Shown here: positions 10,822-20,508 of the stretch, one piece after another
How positions within the stretch are numbered: position 1 is the stretch's first letter
Layout: the number at the start of each line of letters is the position of its first letter
Source of the DNA: Clostridiaceae bacterium
Lineage (GTDB): Bacteria > Bacillota > Clostridia > Oscillospirales > Butyricicoccaceae
Direction: 5' to 3'
Length of the DNA: 64,000 nucleotides
NCBI GenBank assembly: GCA_009911355.1
Contig: QXXE01000003.1
Span: 1-64,000, forward strand
Position numbers and translations under genes: made by a program
Notes under the pieces: generated by a model
What the model was told of the DNA's origin: nothing
The model's database searches: none
What the model saw: the letters and a program-made list of their open reading frames with translations, nothing else

Positions 10822-12465
10822 ATGAGTATGATCACGGGTCCACTGTTTCAAGCGATGGTTGTGGAAGGCGCTCTTGCCATCGCCGAGAAAAAGGAGCAGG
10901 CCAACGAATTGAATGTATTCCCCGTCCCTGACGGGGATACCGGTACCAACATGTCGCTGACAATGGCGTCCGCGATGGACGAAATGGGCAAGCTTCATGA
11001 GCCCACGCTGGCGCAGGCCGCCGATAAGACCGCATCTGCCCTGCTGCGCGGCGCGCGCGGGAACTCTGGCGTTATTTTATCACTCCTGTTCCGCGGCATG
11101 GCAAAAAAACTGCGTGAAAAACCGGAAGCCAGCGGCAGCGACTTCGCCGTCGCGTTGCGCGAAGGCGTGGATACTGCTTATAAAGCGGTTATGAAGCCTG
11201 CGGAGGGAACAATCCTGACCGTTTCCCGCGTTTCTGCCCAGCACGCGCTGGAGCTTTGCCAGGCAGATCCCAACCTCTCTATCGAAGATGTGTTCCGCGC
11301 TGTGCTGGAACGCGGCGAGCAGGCGCTTGCCGCGACCACCAGCCAAAACCCAGTGCTCGCAAAAGCTGGCGTAGTCGACGCAGGCGGCTTTGGCCTCCTT
11401 GCGATCCTTTCAGGGATGTTTGACGCGTTCCGCGGCATCCACCGTGACCACACCGCAGCCACCGCAGAACCCACACGGACCGCAGCCGATTTCAGTGCGA
11501 TCAAGGATGAGGATATCACCTTTACTTACTGCACTGAATTTATCGCCGAACGCCGTGACAAATCGCGCAACGTGGGCCGGATGCGTTCCATCCTGAACAG
11601 TATTGGCGATTCTCTTGTTGTCGTTGAAGATGATGACATTATTAAGGTCCATGTGCATACCGACCAGCCCAACCGTGCGTTAGAGGAAGCGCTGAAATTT
11701 GGCCCGCTGCTGACCGTAAAGATTGAAAACATGCGTGAACAGCATACCGCAAAGGTTGTGGAAGGGACTGCGGATGCGCCGCGTGAGCGTGTAATCGCTG
11801 AACCCGAGAAAAAATTCGGGTTTGTAGCGGTTGCCGCCGGGGAAGGCTTGGAAAGCGTATTTACCGACCTGGGCGTCGACCAGCTGGTGCGCGGCGGCCA
11901 GACGATGAACCCTTCGACCGACGACCTGCTCCACGCAATCGATGCCGTTCCCGCGGAGGTTGTTTTTGTCCTGCCGAATAATAAAAATATCATTATGGCA
12001 GCAGAGCAGGCCGCCCCGCTTTCTGAAAAACAAGTGATCATACTGCCGACGAAAAATATCCCGCAGGGCATGACTGCCATGCTCTCCTTTGACCCGGACA
12101 GCAGCACCGAGGACAACCGCAGCGCTATGCTGGACGCCGTCAGCGGCGTGCGCGCCGGGCAGGTCACCTACGCTGCGCGCAACTCTGATTTTGACGGGAA
12201 AAAGATTAAAGAAGGTGAATTCCTGTCCCTCTGCGAAGGTCGGCTGGTTGCAAACAGCAAGCGCCAAAGTGAAGTTTTGAAAAAACTTGCGCGGGAAATG
12301 GTGAAGGATGACAGTTCATTTGCAACGATCATTTTTGGCGAAGGCGTGACCGAGGAAGAGGCCGCACGGGTGGAAGAATTGTTCCATAAAGAGAACAAGG
12401 AATTGGAAATCACCGTCATTGACGGCGGTCAGCCGGTGTATTACTATCTGGTTTCTGTTGAATAA
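10822..12465 (+). CDS. fakA: DAK/DhaL-domain fatty acid kinase subunit FakA (YloV family)
   Basis: FakA phosphorylates fatty acids presented by a FakB (DegV-type) partner so that exogenous fatty acids can enter phospholipids. The 547-residue product starts with the DhaL kinase domain (NVFPVPDGDTGTNM and RGARGNSGVILS), followed by the middle and C-terminal YloV regions. The start giving MSMITGPLFQ is chosen for its AGAGGAG site; a frame extension of 17 residues upstream overlaps gls24. No fakB/degV is in the window. If accA is really broken, this route could supply acyl chains. Confidence 0.9.
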   Translation: MSMITGPLFQAMVVEGALAIAEKKEQANELNVFPVPDGDTGTNMSLTMASAMDEMGKLHEPTLAQAADKTASALLRGARGNSGVILSLLFRGMAKKLREKPEASGSDFAVALREGVDTAYKAVMKPAEGTILTVSRVSAQHALELCQADPNLSIEDVFRAVLERGEQALAATTSQNPVLAKAGVVDAGGFGLLAILSGMFDAFRGIHRDHTAATAEPTRTAADFSAIKDEDITFTYCTEFIAERRDKSRNVGRMRSILNSIGDSLVVVEDDDIIKVHVHTDQPNRALEEALKFGPLLTVKIENMREQHTAKVVEGTADAPRERVIAEPEKKFGFVAVAAGEGLESVFTDLGVDQLVRGGQTMNPSTDDLLHAIDAVPAEVVFVLPNNKNIIMAAEQAAPLSEKQVIILPTKNIPQGMTAMLSFDPDSSTEDNRSAMLDAVSGVRAGQVTYAARNSDFDGKKIKEGEFLSLCEGRLVANSKRQSEVLKKLAREMVKDDSSFATIIFGEGVTEEEAARVEELFHKENKELEITVIDGGQPVYYYLVSVE

Positions 12466-12503
12466 CCTCTCGCAGAAAACTCATATTCTAAATCACAAAC
12501 GGA

Positions 12504-12523
12504 GGGGCGGCAGCTGCCGCCCC
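12504..12523. other. perfect 20-base palindrome between fakA and pth
   Basis: GGGGCGGCAGCTGCCGCCCC is a perfect inverted repeat with no loop and no T-run. It would form a strong hairpin in the fakA-pth transcript, about 20 bases before the pth start; it could set mRNA stability or partly end transcription. Confidence 0.6.
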
Positions 12524-12541
12524 TTCCCATGGAGAAACATA

Positions 12542-13189
12542 ATGTCCGTATTTGATATTTTTGCAAAGCTGGACCGCGAAAAAGCAGAGAAGGAGGCAGC
12601 CGCTGCCGCAAACCCAATCGAGTGGCTGGTCGTAGGGCTTGGGAATCCCGGTTCCAAATACGAAAATACACGCCACAATTCAGGTTTCCGCGCGCTGGAC
12701 GCTTATTGCAGGCACTCCGGACAGAGAATCGACCGGCTTAAATTCAAGGCCCTCACGGGTGAAGGGCAGTTTGGCGGAAAGCGTGTGTTATTTTTAAAGC
12801 CGCAGACCTTTATGAACCTTTCGGGTGAATCTGTACGCGAAGCTGCACAGTTTTATAAAATTCCTCCGGAGAAAATCGTGGTATTATTCGATGACATTTC
12901 GCTGGATGTCGGACGGCTCCGCGTCCGGGCAAAAGGCTCCGCAGGTGGCCAAAACGGTGTAAAAAGCATCATTTACCAGCTGCAATCCGACCAATTCCCC
13001 CGTGTCAAAATTGGCATCGGGAGCAAACCACATCCTGACTATGACCTTGCCGATTGGGTGCTGTCCAAGTTCCAGGGGGATGACCTGCAAAAAATCGACG
13101 ATGCCGCCGAACGTGCCTGGCAGGCCGCCGAAGAAATTGTCCGGGACGGTGCCGCAGCGGCTGCACAGAAATTTAATGGGGCAAATTGA
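12542..13189 (+). CDS. pth: peptidyl-tRNA hydrolase
   Basis: Pth frees tRNA from peptidyl-tRNA dropped by ribosomes. The hydrolase fold begins at WLVVGLGNPGSKYENTRHNS with catalytic His45, and has FLKPQTFMNLSG and the catalytic-network Asp in DDISLDVGR; GSAGGQNGVKS follows. The 215-residue product carries a charged N-terminal extension of about 27 residues (KLDREKAEKEAAAAA) absent from most family members of about 190. ATG preceded by GGAG nine bases upstream. Third gene of the operon. Confidence 0.95.
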   Translation: MSVFDIFAKLDREKAEKEAAAAANPIEWLVVGLGNPGSKYENTRHNSGFRALDAYCRHSGQRIDRLKFKALTGEGQFGGKRVLFLKPQTFMNLSGESVREAAQFYKIPPEKIVVLFDDISLDVGRLRVRAKGSAGGQNGVKSIIYQLQSDQFPRVKIGIGSKPHPDYDLADWVLSKFQGDDLQKIDDAAERAWQAAEEIVRDGAAAAAQKFNGAN

Positions 13190-13235
13190 GCTGAAACCTT
13201 ATAAAACCTGCCTTTTGTGCGGGTTTTCAACCGCT

Positions 13236-13278
13236 CGAAAAGCGGCCTGCCTGTGGATAACCGGCAGGCCGCTTTTCG
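13236..13278 (+). terminator. long hairpin after pth
   Basis: Sixteen-base perfect arms (CGAAAAGCGGCCTGCC and its complement) surround an 11-base loop; only a four-T tract lies in the 3' arm. It is 46 bases past the pth stop and is the likely end of the gls24-fakA-pth transcript. Confidence 0.6.
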
Positions 13279-13365
13279 TCAGGCTGATAGCAATTGGCTG
13301 AGGCCAGGATATCACCAGGGAAATTGGTCGCGATCCGCACGCTCCTGCATCATCCCCAATCAAAA

Positions 13366-13413
13366 CAAAAAAGATAACGGCTGTAAAGGAATCCCCTTTC
13401 CAGCCGTTATCTT
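13366..13413 (-). terminator. terminator of the DUF5711-cvpA-clpE transcript
   Basis: Arms AAGATAACGGCTG and CAGCCGTTATCTT enclose a 17-base spacer; on the minus strand the hairpin runs into TTTTTTG. It lies 48 bases past the clpE-like stop. Confidence 0.8.
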
Positions 13414-13460
13414 GTGTTAAAGAAACAACCTTTTCTTTCGTGCCCTCTCAACCGAATGGC

Positions 13461-15794
13461 TTAAATCGTTTGTACCCTGAGTTCGCCATCCTCGGCGCTG
13501 AGATGCGCACCTGACAGGCCGTGTTCCCCAGCGGAGATCACTTCCATTGCAAGCGCATTTTCAATCTCACGTTCGGTCAGCCTTCGCAGATTGCGCGCCC
13601 CGAATTTCAGCGAATATCCCTTTTCGACGAGATAGCCAACCAGCTTGTCATCCCAGGTCAGGCGGATGCCGCGCTGGGACAGGCTGTCTCGCAGGTCGCC
13701 CAGCAAGATCCCCGCAATCTGAGCAAAATCCTCTTTGCTGAGTTGATGAAACGCGATGATCTCATCAATCCGGTTCAAGAATTCCGGGCGCATCAGCTGT
13801 TCAAGCGCACGCATCGCCTTTTCCTGCGCCTGTTCAGTAACGTTTTTACCAAACCCAAGCGGCGCGCTTGAGAGGTCGGAGCCCGCATTCGAGGTCATAA
13901 CGATAACTGTATTCTCAAAATTGACCTGCCGCCCATGTGCATCTGAAATACGCCCGTCATCAAGGATTTGCAGCAGTGTATTCAGTACATCCGGGTGCGC
14001 CTTTTCAATTTCGTCAAGCAGGATGACCGAGTACGGGCGGCGGCGTATCTTCTCGGTCAGCTGCCCTGCCTCGTCATAGCCGACATAGCCAGGAGGGGAA
14101 CCCAACAGGCGGGAAACCGTATGCTTTTCCATAAATTCCGACATATCAAGGCGGATCAACGCCTCCGGCGCATCAAACAAGTCGTTTGCAAGCGTTTTGA
14201 CAAGCTCGGTTTTGCCCACACCGGTCGGCCCCACAAACAGGAACGATACCGGCTTCTTTTTCGGGCTGATGCCTGCGCGGGATCGCCGGATTGCGGCGCA
14301 GATTGCATCGATCGCCTTATCCTGCCCAACGACACGGGCGCGCAACCGGTCTTCCATCCCGCGCAGGCGCTGAAGCTCCTGCGCCTGCACTTTGGCGGCC
14401 GGGATGCCCGTCCAGAGCTCAATCACCTGCGCTAAATGCTCGGCGTTAATTTCCGGGACTGGCTTTAACCGCGCCTGTGACAGCTGATCCTCGGTTTGCA
14501 GCATCATGCTTTTCAGCTCCGCCATGCGCGCATACGTCTGCTCGCTCTGGTCTCCCGTCGCGAGGGCATCGCGTTCCGCTGCGTAGCCGTCCAACCTTTT
14601 TTGCAGCCGAGGCACCTCTGCAATCTCCGGGGAATCGAGGTTCAGCCGGGAACACGCCTCGTCAATCAAATCGATGGCCTTGTCCGGCAGGAAACGGTCT
14701 GTGATATAGCGCTCGGACAATTCTGCCGCCAGGGCGCACATTTCATCTGGTACAGACACCCCGTGAAAGGTCTCGTAATAGCTACGCACCCCTTTCAGGA
14801 TTTCTGCCGTTTCACTGATCGACGGCTCTGCAAGGGAAACCGGCTGGAACCGCCGTTCAAGTGCCGCATCCTTCTCGATATATTTGCGGTATTCATTGAA
14901 GGTTGTCGCACCGATGACTTGGATTTCCCCGCGCGAGAGAGCCGGTTTTAAGATATTTGCCGCATTCATGGAGCCTTCAGAATCGCCAGCGCCTACAATA
15001 TTGTGTACTTCATCAATTACAAGGATGATATTCCCGCATGACTTGATTTCTTCGATCAATCCCTTCATACGGCTTTCAAACTGCCCCCGGAACTGCGTCC
15101 CGGCAACCAGCGCCGTCAGGTCAAGCAAATGCACCTCTTTATCGGCAAGCTTCGCAGGAACCTTGCCTTCCGCAATGCGCAGCGCAAGCCCTTCGGCAAC
15201 TGCTGTTTTCCCTACGCCCGGCTCGCCAATCAGGCACGGGTTATTTTTTTGACGGCGGTTCAGGATCTGAATCACTCGATCGGTTTCCCGTGTGCGGCCA
15301 ATAATGCGGTCAAGCCGCCCCTCACGTGCTTTTTGGGTCAGATCATCACAGTAGCTGACAAGGTATTTACGCTTTTTCTTCTTCTTTTCTGGCTGTGAAC
15401 TTTTTGCCTGCTGCCCTTTTTCCTCGTTCGGGCGGCTGAATTCCCCGCGTGCCATCTGGCGGAACAGGTTTTGAAAGGGTAAACGGCTGCCCTCTTCACT
15501 CTCGTCCTCGTCTGGCGCGGTCAGCTGATGGGGTGCGTCCTCTTCTTCTCCGTCGGTCCCCGCGGGGACCAGCCCCCCGAGATCCTCCAACGACCCGATC
15601 TCCTCCGCGAGCATGTCGAGCGTATCCTCTGTAATGCCCATCTGCTCCATCAGCTGGTCAATCGGCTTGATGCCCATTTCCTTTGCGCATTTCAGGCACA
15701 GCCCTTCCTGTGTCGTATTGCTGTTCTGGTCGATCCTGGTAATAAACACAACAGCGGGGTTTTTCCGGCAGCGTGTACAAATTGGGATGTTCAT
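13461..15794 (-). CDS. clpE: ClpE-type ATP-dependent Clp protease ATPase subunit
   Basis: AAA+ unfoldase of the Clp/Hsp100 class that feeds substrates to ClpP. The 777-residue chain starts with a ClpE-like zinc finger (Cys6, Cys9, Cys33, Cys36) in place of the ClpC repeat domain, then an acidic and a lysine-rich linker, AAA module 1 (Walker A GEPGVGKT, 190-197) and module 2 (GPTGVGKTE near 520) with the C-terminal D2 domain. The zinc finger argues for ClpE rather than ClpC. It is downstream of cvpA on the same strand. No CtsR or CIRCE site was seen. Confidence 0.88.
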   Translation of the reverse strand: MNIPICTRCRKNPAVVFITRIDQNSNTTQEGLCLKCAKEMGIKPIDQLMEQMGITEDTLDMLAEEIGSLEDLGGLVPAGTDGEEEDAPHQLTAPDEDESEEGSRLPFQNLFRQMARGEFSRPNEEKGQQAKSSQPEKKKKKRKYLVSYCDDLTQKAREGRLDRIIGRTRETDRVIQILNRRQKNNPCLIGEPGVGKTAVAEGLALRIAEGKVPAKLADKEVHLLDLTALVAGTQFRGQFESRMKGLIEEIKSCGNIILVIDEVHNIVGAGDSEGSMNAANILKPALSRGEIQVIGATTFNEYRKYIEKDAALERRFQPVSLAEPSISETAEILKGVRSYYETFHGVSVPDEMCALAAELSERYITDRFLPDKAIDLIDEACSRLNLDSPEIAEVPRLQKRLDGYAAERDALATGDQSEQTYARMAELKSMMLQTEDQLSQARLKPVPEINAEHLAQVIELWTGIPAAKVQAQELQRLRGMEDRLRARVVGQDKAIDAICAAIRRSRAGISPKKKPVSFLFVGPTGVGKTELVKTLANDLFDAPEALIRLDMSEFMEKHTVSRLLGSPPGYVGYDEAGQLTEKIRRRPYSVILLDEIEKAHPDVLNTLLQILDDGRISDAHGRQVNFENTVIVMTSNAGSDLSSAPLGFGKNVTEQAQEKAMRALEQLMRPEFLNRIDEIIAFHQLSKEDFAQIAGILLGDLRDSLSQRGIRLTWDDKLVGYLVEKGYSLKFGARNLRRLTEREIENALAMEVISAGEHGLSGAHLSAEDGELRVQTI

Positions 15795-15926
15795 GGGGTT
15801 TTTCTCCTCTTGATCGTGGTAGTTCCCTGATATCTAAAAACTCTTTATCGGATTTCAGCGAAACAGATTGGCAGGAATCGTGCTGTACATGGTTCCCCGC
15901 ATACAGCAGAAGCGTTAGGCAGGCAT

Positions 15927-16532
15927 TCACAGGGAAACGTCATAGCCGCTAAGCAGCGTCCCAAGAAATCCCCGTGTCAATACCGTATCCGCAGTATTCA
16001 GCGGCGACAGCCAGCCTAGATCCCGGAACAGCTCCGGCACCAGGTGCGAAAGGACAACCGCAGCCAGCATCAGCAGCGCCAAGCCGCCCGCAAGCCCCGC
16101 TGCAAAACCGCCCGCGCGATCCAGAATGCCAAGCGGGGTATGGCGTGTCAAAAACCGCATGCCATGAGAAATCATAGACAGCAGCAATGCAAAAAATACC
16201 CCTAACAGCACCAGAAGCAGCAGGAACGCCACGCCCTCCGCCATTTCGACCGCCATCTCGGTAATGGTGCTTTCGATTGGGACCGGCAATGCTGCAATAT
16301 AGTTGGCCGCATCCCGCTCAAACAGGTCTCCGATAATTGGCGTTACGACCGCCCGCGCAATCAATGGTGCAAGCATCTTCGCCACAATGCCTGCGCCGAA
16401 AGTCGTAACGACACGGCCAAGCAGCCCCATGACCGTCCGTGTCAGCCCGCGCGCCGCCCCCATCAGGGCACTTACCGCGAGAAACCCGATAAAAAGCAGG
16501 TCCCGGGCATTCAATATCTGTTGAATTTCCAT
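15927..16532 (-). CDS. CvpA family membrane protein
   Basis: 201-residue protein with about four hydrophobic segments and the CvpA-family opening LFIGFLAVSALMGAARGLTR. The first CvpA was linked to colicin V production, but the general function is unknown (envelope homeostasis has been proposed). It is 29 bases after the DUF5711-like gene and 132 before the ClpE-type gene, and probably shares their transcript. Confidence 0.85.
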   Translation of the reverse strand: MEIQQILNARDLLFIGFLAVSALMGAARGLTRTVMGLLGRVVTTFGAGIVAKMLAPLIARAVVTPIIGDLFERDAANYIAALPVPIESTITEMAVEMAEGVAFLLLLVLLGVFFALLLSMISHGMRFLTRHTPLGILDRAGGFAAGLAGGLALLMLAAVVLSHLVPELFRDLGWLSPLNTADTVLTRGFLGTLLSGYDVSL

Positions 16533-16561
16533 GATGTCTCCTTATTGATAGTACTGCGTTG

Positions 16562-17794
16562 TCAGCGGCGGAAGATCCGGCAGTCGCCGCCATAAAGCAC
16601 ATACGCTGTCCCCGACGAGTCCATCCGCAGCCCGCGTGCGCCCGAAACGCTGGAATCTGACCATAGCTCGTTCCATGCCGTCACGCTGTATACCCGCAGC
16701 CCTTCTGCTGTCAGCACCCCGAAAACAGAGCCTGCGGCCGAAATATGCTGAATTTCCGAATGGATGTAGATTGCTTCTTCCGAAAGGCCGCCATTACGCG
16801 CCAGTAAGCGCACCTCTGCGCGCGCGCTTCCCTGATAAGCAGACGTCACAATCAGCAGCCCCCGGTCGCAGAATGCGTAGCCAAGCAGGTCACGTGCCGG
16901 AACCTCGTACTGGCCTTCCAGCTCACCGCGCCGGTTGATCAGGTATGCCCCCCGGTCTGTCATGGCCGCAGCCGTCGAGGCATCCAGGAACCGTACCTCA
17001 TAGCCCAATGCCGAGCCTAATTGATATTCCGCTTCAGGCGCTGCATTCTCATCATACTGCTTTCCCATCTTCCAGAACAGCAGGCTGCTTTCCAGTTCTA
17101 CGCCCTGCTGCTCAAACGCAAGCAGCGCCAGCCAGCTGCCGTCGGGCGATAACGCAGCAGACAGGATATAATATTGTGAGGTCGACCATTTAAACGCCTG
17201 CGTCCCATTGTTGTTAAAAACTGTGACCGCCGTTTTACAGCCCGACTCATCGGTAACGATCGCAAACCCGCCGTTTTTGCCGATCGCGCCAGACAGGATC
17301 GGCGACTCCAGATCAACCTGGCAGACCGGCGTCAGCGCATTTGCAAGCGTTGCGCCATGCCCGCCCCGGTCATACGCAAGTATCAGGCTGTCTGACGCGT
17401 CGACGACCGGGTCACTATAGGGCAGCTGCAATGACAGCTGGTGAATCCCATTCGGCTTTGAGACATACAGGGTGTCGCTGTCGACATAAGCAAGGCCACC
17501 GCCGAACAGCTCCGCATCGTTCATTGTACCGGAAGCATACTCGATCGTTGACGCATCGCTCGAAGTCGTTTGAAGCCCTGCCGCAAGGTAACTGAAAATA
17601 CGTTGGAGGGAATCCGGGAGCAGCAGGCGGTAATTCGTGATCAGGAACATCACCAACGAAAGCGTAAAGAGCCAGCCGCAGGCAGATGCAAGGATGGATA
17701 CCAGCCGCAGGCGTGGATCTTCGCTGCGGCGCAGGATTTTCCGGCGCTCCCTTCCGGATTCCGGAAATCTAACAATATTTCGCTCATCCGGCAA
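16562..17794 (-). CDS. DUF5711-like membrane-anchored beta-propeller-type protein
   Basis: 410-residue protein with a positively charged N-terminus and one membrane segment (about 32-55, LVSILASACGWLFTLSLVMF), followed by a large extracytoplasmic region of repeated beta-rich units (such as GAIGKNGGFAIVTDESG, AALSPDGSWLALLAF) that suggest a WD40/PQQ-type propeller. It resembles DUF5711 proteins, which are often next to cvpA in this group; function unknown. Start is TTG with AGGAGGAGGGG just upstream. First gene of the DUF5711-cvpA-clpE run. Confidence 0.7.
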   Translation of the reverse strand: MPDERNIVRFPESGRERRKILRRSEDPRLRLVSILASACGWLFTLSLVMFLITNYRLLLPDSLQRIFSYLAAGLQTTSSDASTIEYASGTMNDAELFGGGLAYVDSDTLYVSKPNGIHQLSLQLPYSDPVVDASDSLILAYDRGGHGATLANALTPVCQVDLESPILSGAIGKNGGFAIVTDESGCKTAVTVFNNNGTQAFKWSTSQYYILSAALSPDGSWLALLAFEQQGVELESSLLFWKMGKQYDENAAPEAEYQLGSALGYEVRFLDASTAAAMTDRGAYLINRRGELEGQYEVPARDLLGYAFCDRGLLIVTSAYQGSARAEVRLLARNGGLSEEAIYIHSEIQHISAAGSVFGVLTAEGLRVYSVTAWNELWSDSSVSGARGLRMDSSGTAYVLYGGDCRIFRR

Positions 17795-17983
17795 CGGCCC
17801 CTCCTCCTTTCCCGGCCGATCAGTGTTCAGACCGTCAGTGCAAAGCTCCGCCCCACACCAATCATTTTATTTTACCGCATTTTAACGTCTGATATGTGAA
17901 TGAAACGTGAAATTTTCTCCAAGGCTGGAAAAATCCTCCCGCGGATCATTCCTGACAGCTGCGGCAAAACGCTCCTATCCCCT

Positions 17984-18757
17984 CTAATGATCCAGGCCAA
18001 AACGGTCAAGCTCCGGCGTATGCCCATACCATAGCCGGTTCATAAACAGCCCGCAGGCTGGAAGCGTAGGCCCGGCCTCCTCACGGTCGCAGGAATCCAA
18101 AATGCGGCGCACATCATCGGGTTCCAGCTTCCCGCTGCCCACATAGGCAAGCGTGCCTGCAATCGCGCGGACCATATTGTAGAGGAACCCATCGCCGCAA
18201 ACCCGGATACGCAGCAGCTTCCCCTCGCAGGGTTCAACCTCGCAATGGAAAATGGTGCGTACCGTGCTTTTCACCGGCGTACCCATCGAACGCACCGCCG
18301 CAAAGTCCTGCTTCCCAACAAAGTGCTGCGCCCCCGCCTGCATCCGCCCGATATCCAACGGATACGAATATCGGTAAGCGCGCCCGGACAAAAACGGGTC
18401 GCGCAGCTTTGATGGATAGAGATAATAAGCGTATTCCTTTTTCGTGCAGTCAAAGCGCGCGTCAAACTGGTCCGGGACGATTGCCGCACCACTGACAGCG
18501 ATATCTTCCGGCAGCTGGGCATTCAGCGCAAACGGAAGGCGGTCCATCGGGATGGTACAGCCTGCCTTAAAATTTGCAACGTAACGGCGCGCGTGTACCC
18601 CAGCGTCAGTGCGTCCCACGCCGGAAACGGAAACCGTCTCCCCCAGCAGCCGGGTAACCGCGCATGTCAGCTCCTCCTGAATGGAAATACCGTTTTTCTG
18701 TACCTGCCAGCCGTGGTAATTTGTGCCGTCATAGGCCAAAACAAGGGCAATATTCAT
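17984..18757 (-). CDS. truA: tRNA pseudouridine(38-40) synthase TruA
   Basis: TruA modifies uridines 38-40 in the tRNA anticodon arm. The 257-residue product has LAYDGTNYHGWQVQ near the N-terminus, the catalytic Asp51 in GRTDAGVHAR, and the C-terminal FLYNMVRAIAG. Start is the ATG giving MNIALVLAYDG; a TTG one codon earlier is less likely. It is 30 bases past ecfT, which matches the common ecfA1-ecfA2-ecfT-truA order in Firmicutes. Confidence 0.96.
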   Translation of the reverse strand: MNIALVLAYDGTNYHGWQVQKNGISIQEELTCAVTRLLGETVSVSGVGRTDAGVHARRYVANFKAGCTIPMDRLPFALNAQLPEDIAVSGAAIVPDQFDARFDCTKKEYAYYLYPSKLRDPFLSGRAYRYSYPLDIGRMQAGAQHFVGKQDFAAVRSMGTPVKSTVRTIFHCEVEPCEGKLLRIRVCGDGFLYNMVRAIAGTLAYVGSGKLEPDDVRRILDSCDREEAGPTLPACGLFMNRLWYGHTPELDRFGLDH

Positions 18758-18787
18758 CAAACTAAAACCTTTTCTCCAAATGGCAGA

Positions 18788-19594
18788 TTACAGGCCAAAG
18801 CCCTGCCCCAGCACTGCCACGGTTGTAAACACCACCGCTGAGATTCCCACCGCCGCATAATCTACCCCTGAAACCTTCAGCTGCTTCATTCTCGTGCGGC
18901 CCACGTCGCCCCGGTACAACCGGCACTCCATCGCGACCGCAAGCTCGTCCGCGCGCCGGAATGCCGAGATAAACAGCGGCACCAGGATCGGGATCATCGC
19001 TTTCGCACGCTGGATCAAATTCCCGCTCTCAAAATCGGCACCGCGAGCCTTCTGCGCCGAAATAATCTTCTCGGTTTCCTCAATCAATGTCGGGATAAAC
19101 CGCAGCGCAATCGACATCATCATCGAAAGCTCGTGGACTGGGGCATGTAGCTTTTTCAGCGGGGAAAGCAGCCGTTCCAGGCCGTCGGTCAGCTGGATCG
19201 GGCTTGTGGTATAGGTCAGCATAGAGGTCCCGATGATCAGCAGCATAATACGCAGAACCATCTTTACCGCAACGAAAATACCCTGCTTTGAGATATGCAG
19301 GAAACCAAACTGCCAAATATAATCCCCTGGCGTATAAAACAGGTTCAGCACTGCGGTAAAGGAAATAATAAACAGGATGGGCTTTAAGCCCTTGACAACC
19401 ATCCGCGCCGGGATCTTAGAGATCCGGATCACTGCCAGCAAGAAGCCGATCATCAGCGCATAAGAAACCACGCCGTCCGCGAGGAACAGCGCCACGATCA
19501 GCGCCATCACCAACACAATCTTCACGCGCGGGTCCATCCGGTGGATTGGGCTTTTGCCCGGGAAAAACTGGCCAATTGTAACATCTTTCAGCAT
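18788..19594 (-). CDS. ecfT: ECF transporter transmembrane subunit EcfT
   Basis: EcfT is the shared membrane scaffold of energy-coupling factor vitamin/metal importers; it links substrate-binding S components to the ATPases. The 268-residue product has about five or six membrane helices and the coupling motifs QKARGADFES and ECRLYRGDVGRT, whose Ala-Arg-Gly-like patches contact the ATPase grooves. The start overlaps the ecfA2 stop by seven bases. No S component is in the window, so this is the group II (shared) type. Confidence 0.95.
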   Translation of the reverse strand: MLKDVTIGQFFPGKSPIHRMDPRVKIVLVMALIVALFLADGVVSYALMIGFLLAVIRISKIPARMVVKGLKPILFIISFTAVLNLFYTPGDYIWQFGFLHISKQGIFVAVKMVLRIMLLIIGTSMLTYTTSPIQLTDGLERLLSPLKKLHAPVHELSMMMSIALRFIPTLIEETEKIISAQKARGADFESGNLIQRAKAMIPILVPLFISAFRRADELAVAMECRLYRGDVGRTRMKQLKVSGVDYAAVGISAVVFTTVAVLGQGFGL

Positions 19595-20457
19595 GGCCGC
19601 CCGCCCCCCTTTACACGTTTGACCTCAGCCGCCGCCTGCTCAATCGTAAACACAGACGGGCTCACCGGCACGCCCCGACGATGCAGTTCCATAAAAACCT
19701 TTGTGATTTCAGGCACGTCGAGCCCTGCCGCAATGATCTCCTCCGCCCGCGCAAACACCGCTTCCGGGCGGTCAAGCAACATCACCTTTGCCTGGTTCAT
19801 TACCAACATGCGGTCGGACATCCTTGCGGTGTCCTCCATAGAATGCGACACCAGCAGCACCGTCGCGCCGGTCTCCCTATGGTATTGTTTGATCTCTTCC
19901 AATATCTCATTGCGCCCCGCCGGGTCAAGCCCCGCGGTCGGCTCGTCAAGCACCAGCACCTCCGGGCGCATCGCAATCACGCCGGCAATCGCGACCCGCC
20001 GCTTCTGCCCGCCCGACAGCGCGAACGGCGACTTTTCCGCAAGCGAAGCATCCAAGCCGACAAACGCCATTGCTTCCTTAACGCGTTCCTCCGTTTCCTG
20101 CTCCGAAAGGCCCATGTTTTTGGGGCCGAACGCAATATCCTTCGCGATCGTTTCTTCAAACAGCTGATATTCCGGGTACTGGAAGACCAGCCCGACCCGG
20201 AAGCGCACATCACGCGCACATTTCCCTTTTTCATCCCAAATGGACTGGCCCGCAAGCAGCACCTCGCCCGAGGACGGCTTCAGCAACCCATTGAAATGCT
20301 GGATCAGGGTGGATTTGCCCGAGCCGGTGTGCCCAATCACCCCTAAAATTTCGCCTTTTTCTATGGAAAGGCTAACCTTGTCGAGCGCTGTGCGCTCAAA
20401 CGGGGTACCTGCTCCGTAAACGTGAGTCAAGTCCCTTACTTCCAAAATGGTTGACAC
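19588..20457 (-). CDS. ecfA2: ECF transporter ATPase EcfA2
   Basis: ABC-type ATPase of the ECF module. Walker A GHTGSGKST (residues 42-50), signature LSGGQKRRVAIAG, Walker B VLVLDEPTAGLD and switch His in SHSMED are present. The start is GTG (MSTILEVRDL) with GGAGGGA six bases upstream; an in-frame ATG 17 codons earlier lacks a ribosome site. Product 289 residues. Forms a heterodimer with EcfA1. Confidence 0.95.
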   Translation of the reverse strand: MSTILEVRDLTHVYGAGTPFERTALDKVSLSIEKGEILGVIGHTGSGKSTLIQHFNGLLKPSSGEVLLAGQSIWDEKGKCARDVRFRVGLVFQYPEYQLFEETIAKDIAFGPKNMGLSEQETEERVKEAMAFVGLDASLAEKSPFALSGGQKRRVAIAGVIAMRPEVLVLDEPTAGLDPAGRNEILEEIKQYHRETGATVLLVSHSMEDTARMSDRMLVMNQAKVMLLDRPEAVFARAEEIIAAGLDVPEITKVFMELHRRGVPVSPSVFTIEQAAAEVKRVKGGGRPC

Positions 20458-20508
20458 AGTGTCCCTCCAAAAATGTATCCGAAATTGCGGAAACCCGCAA
20501 CAGCGCAC

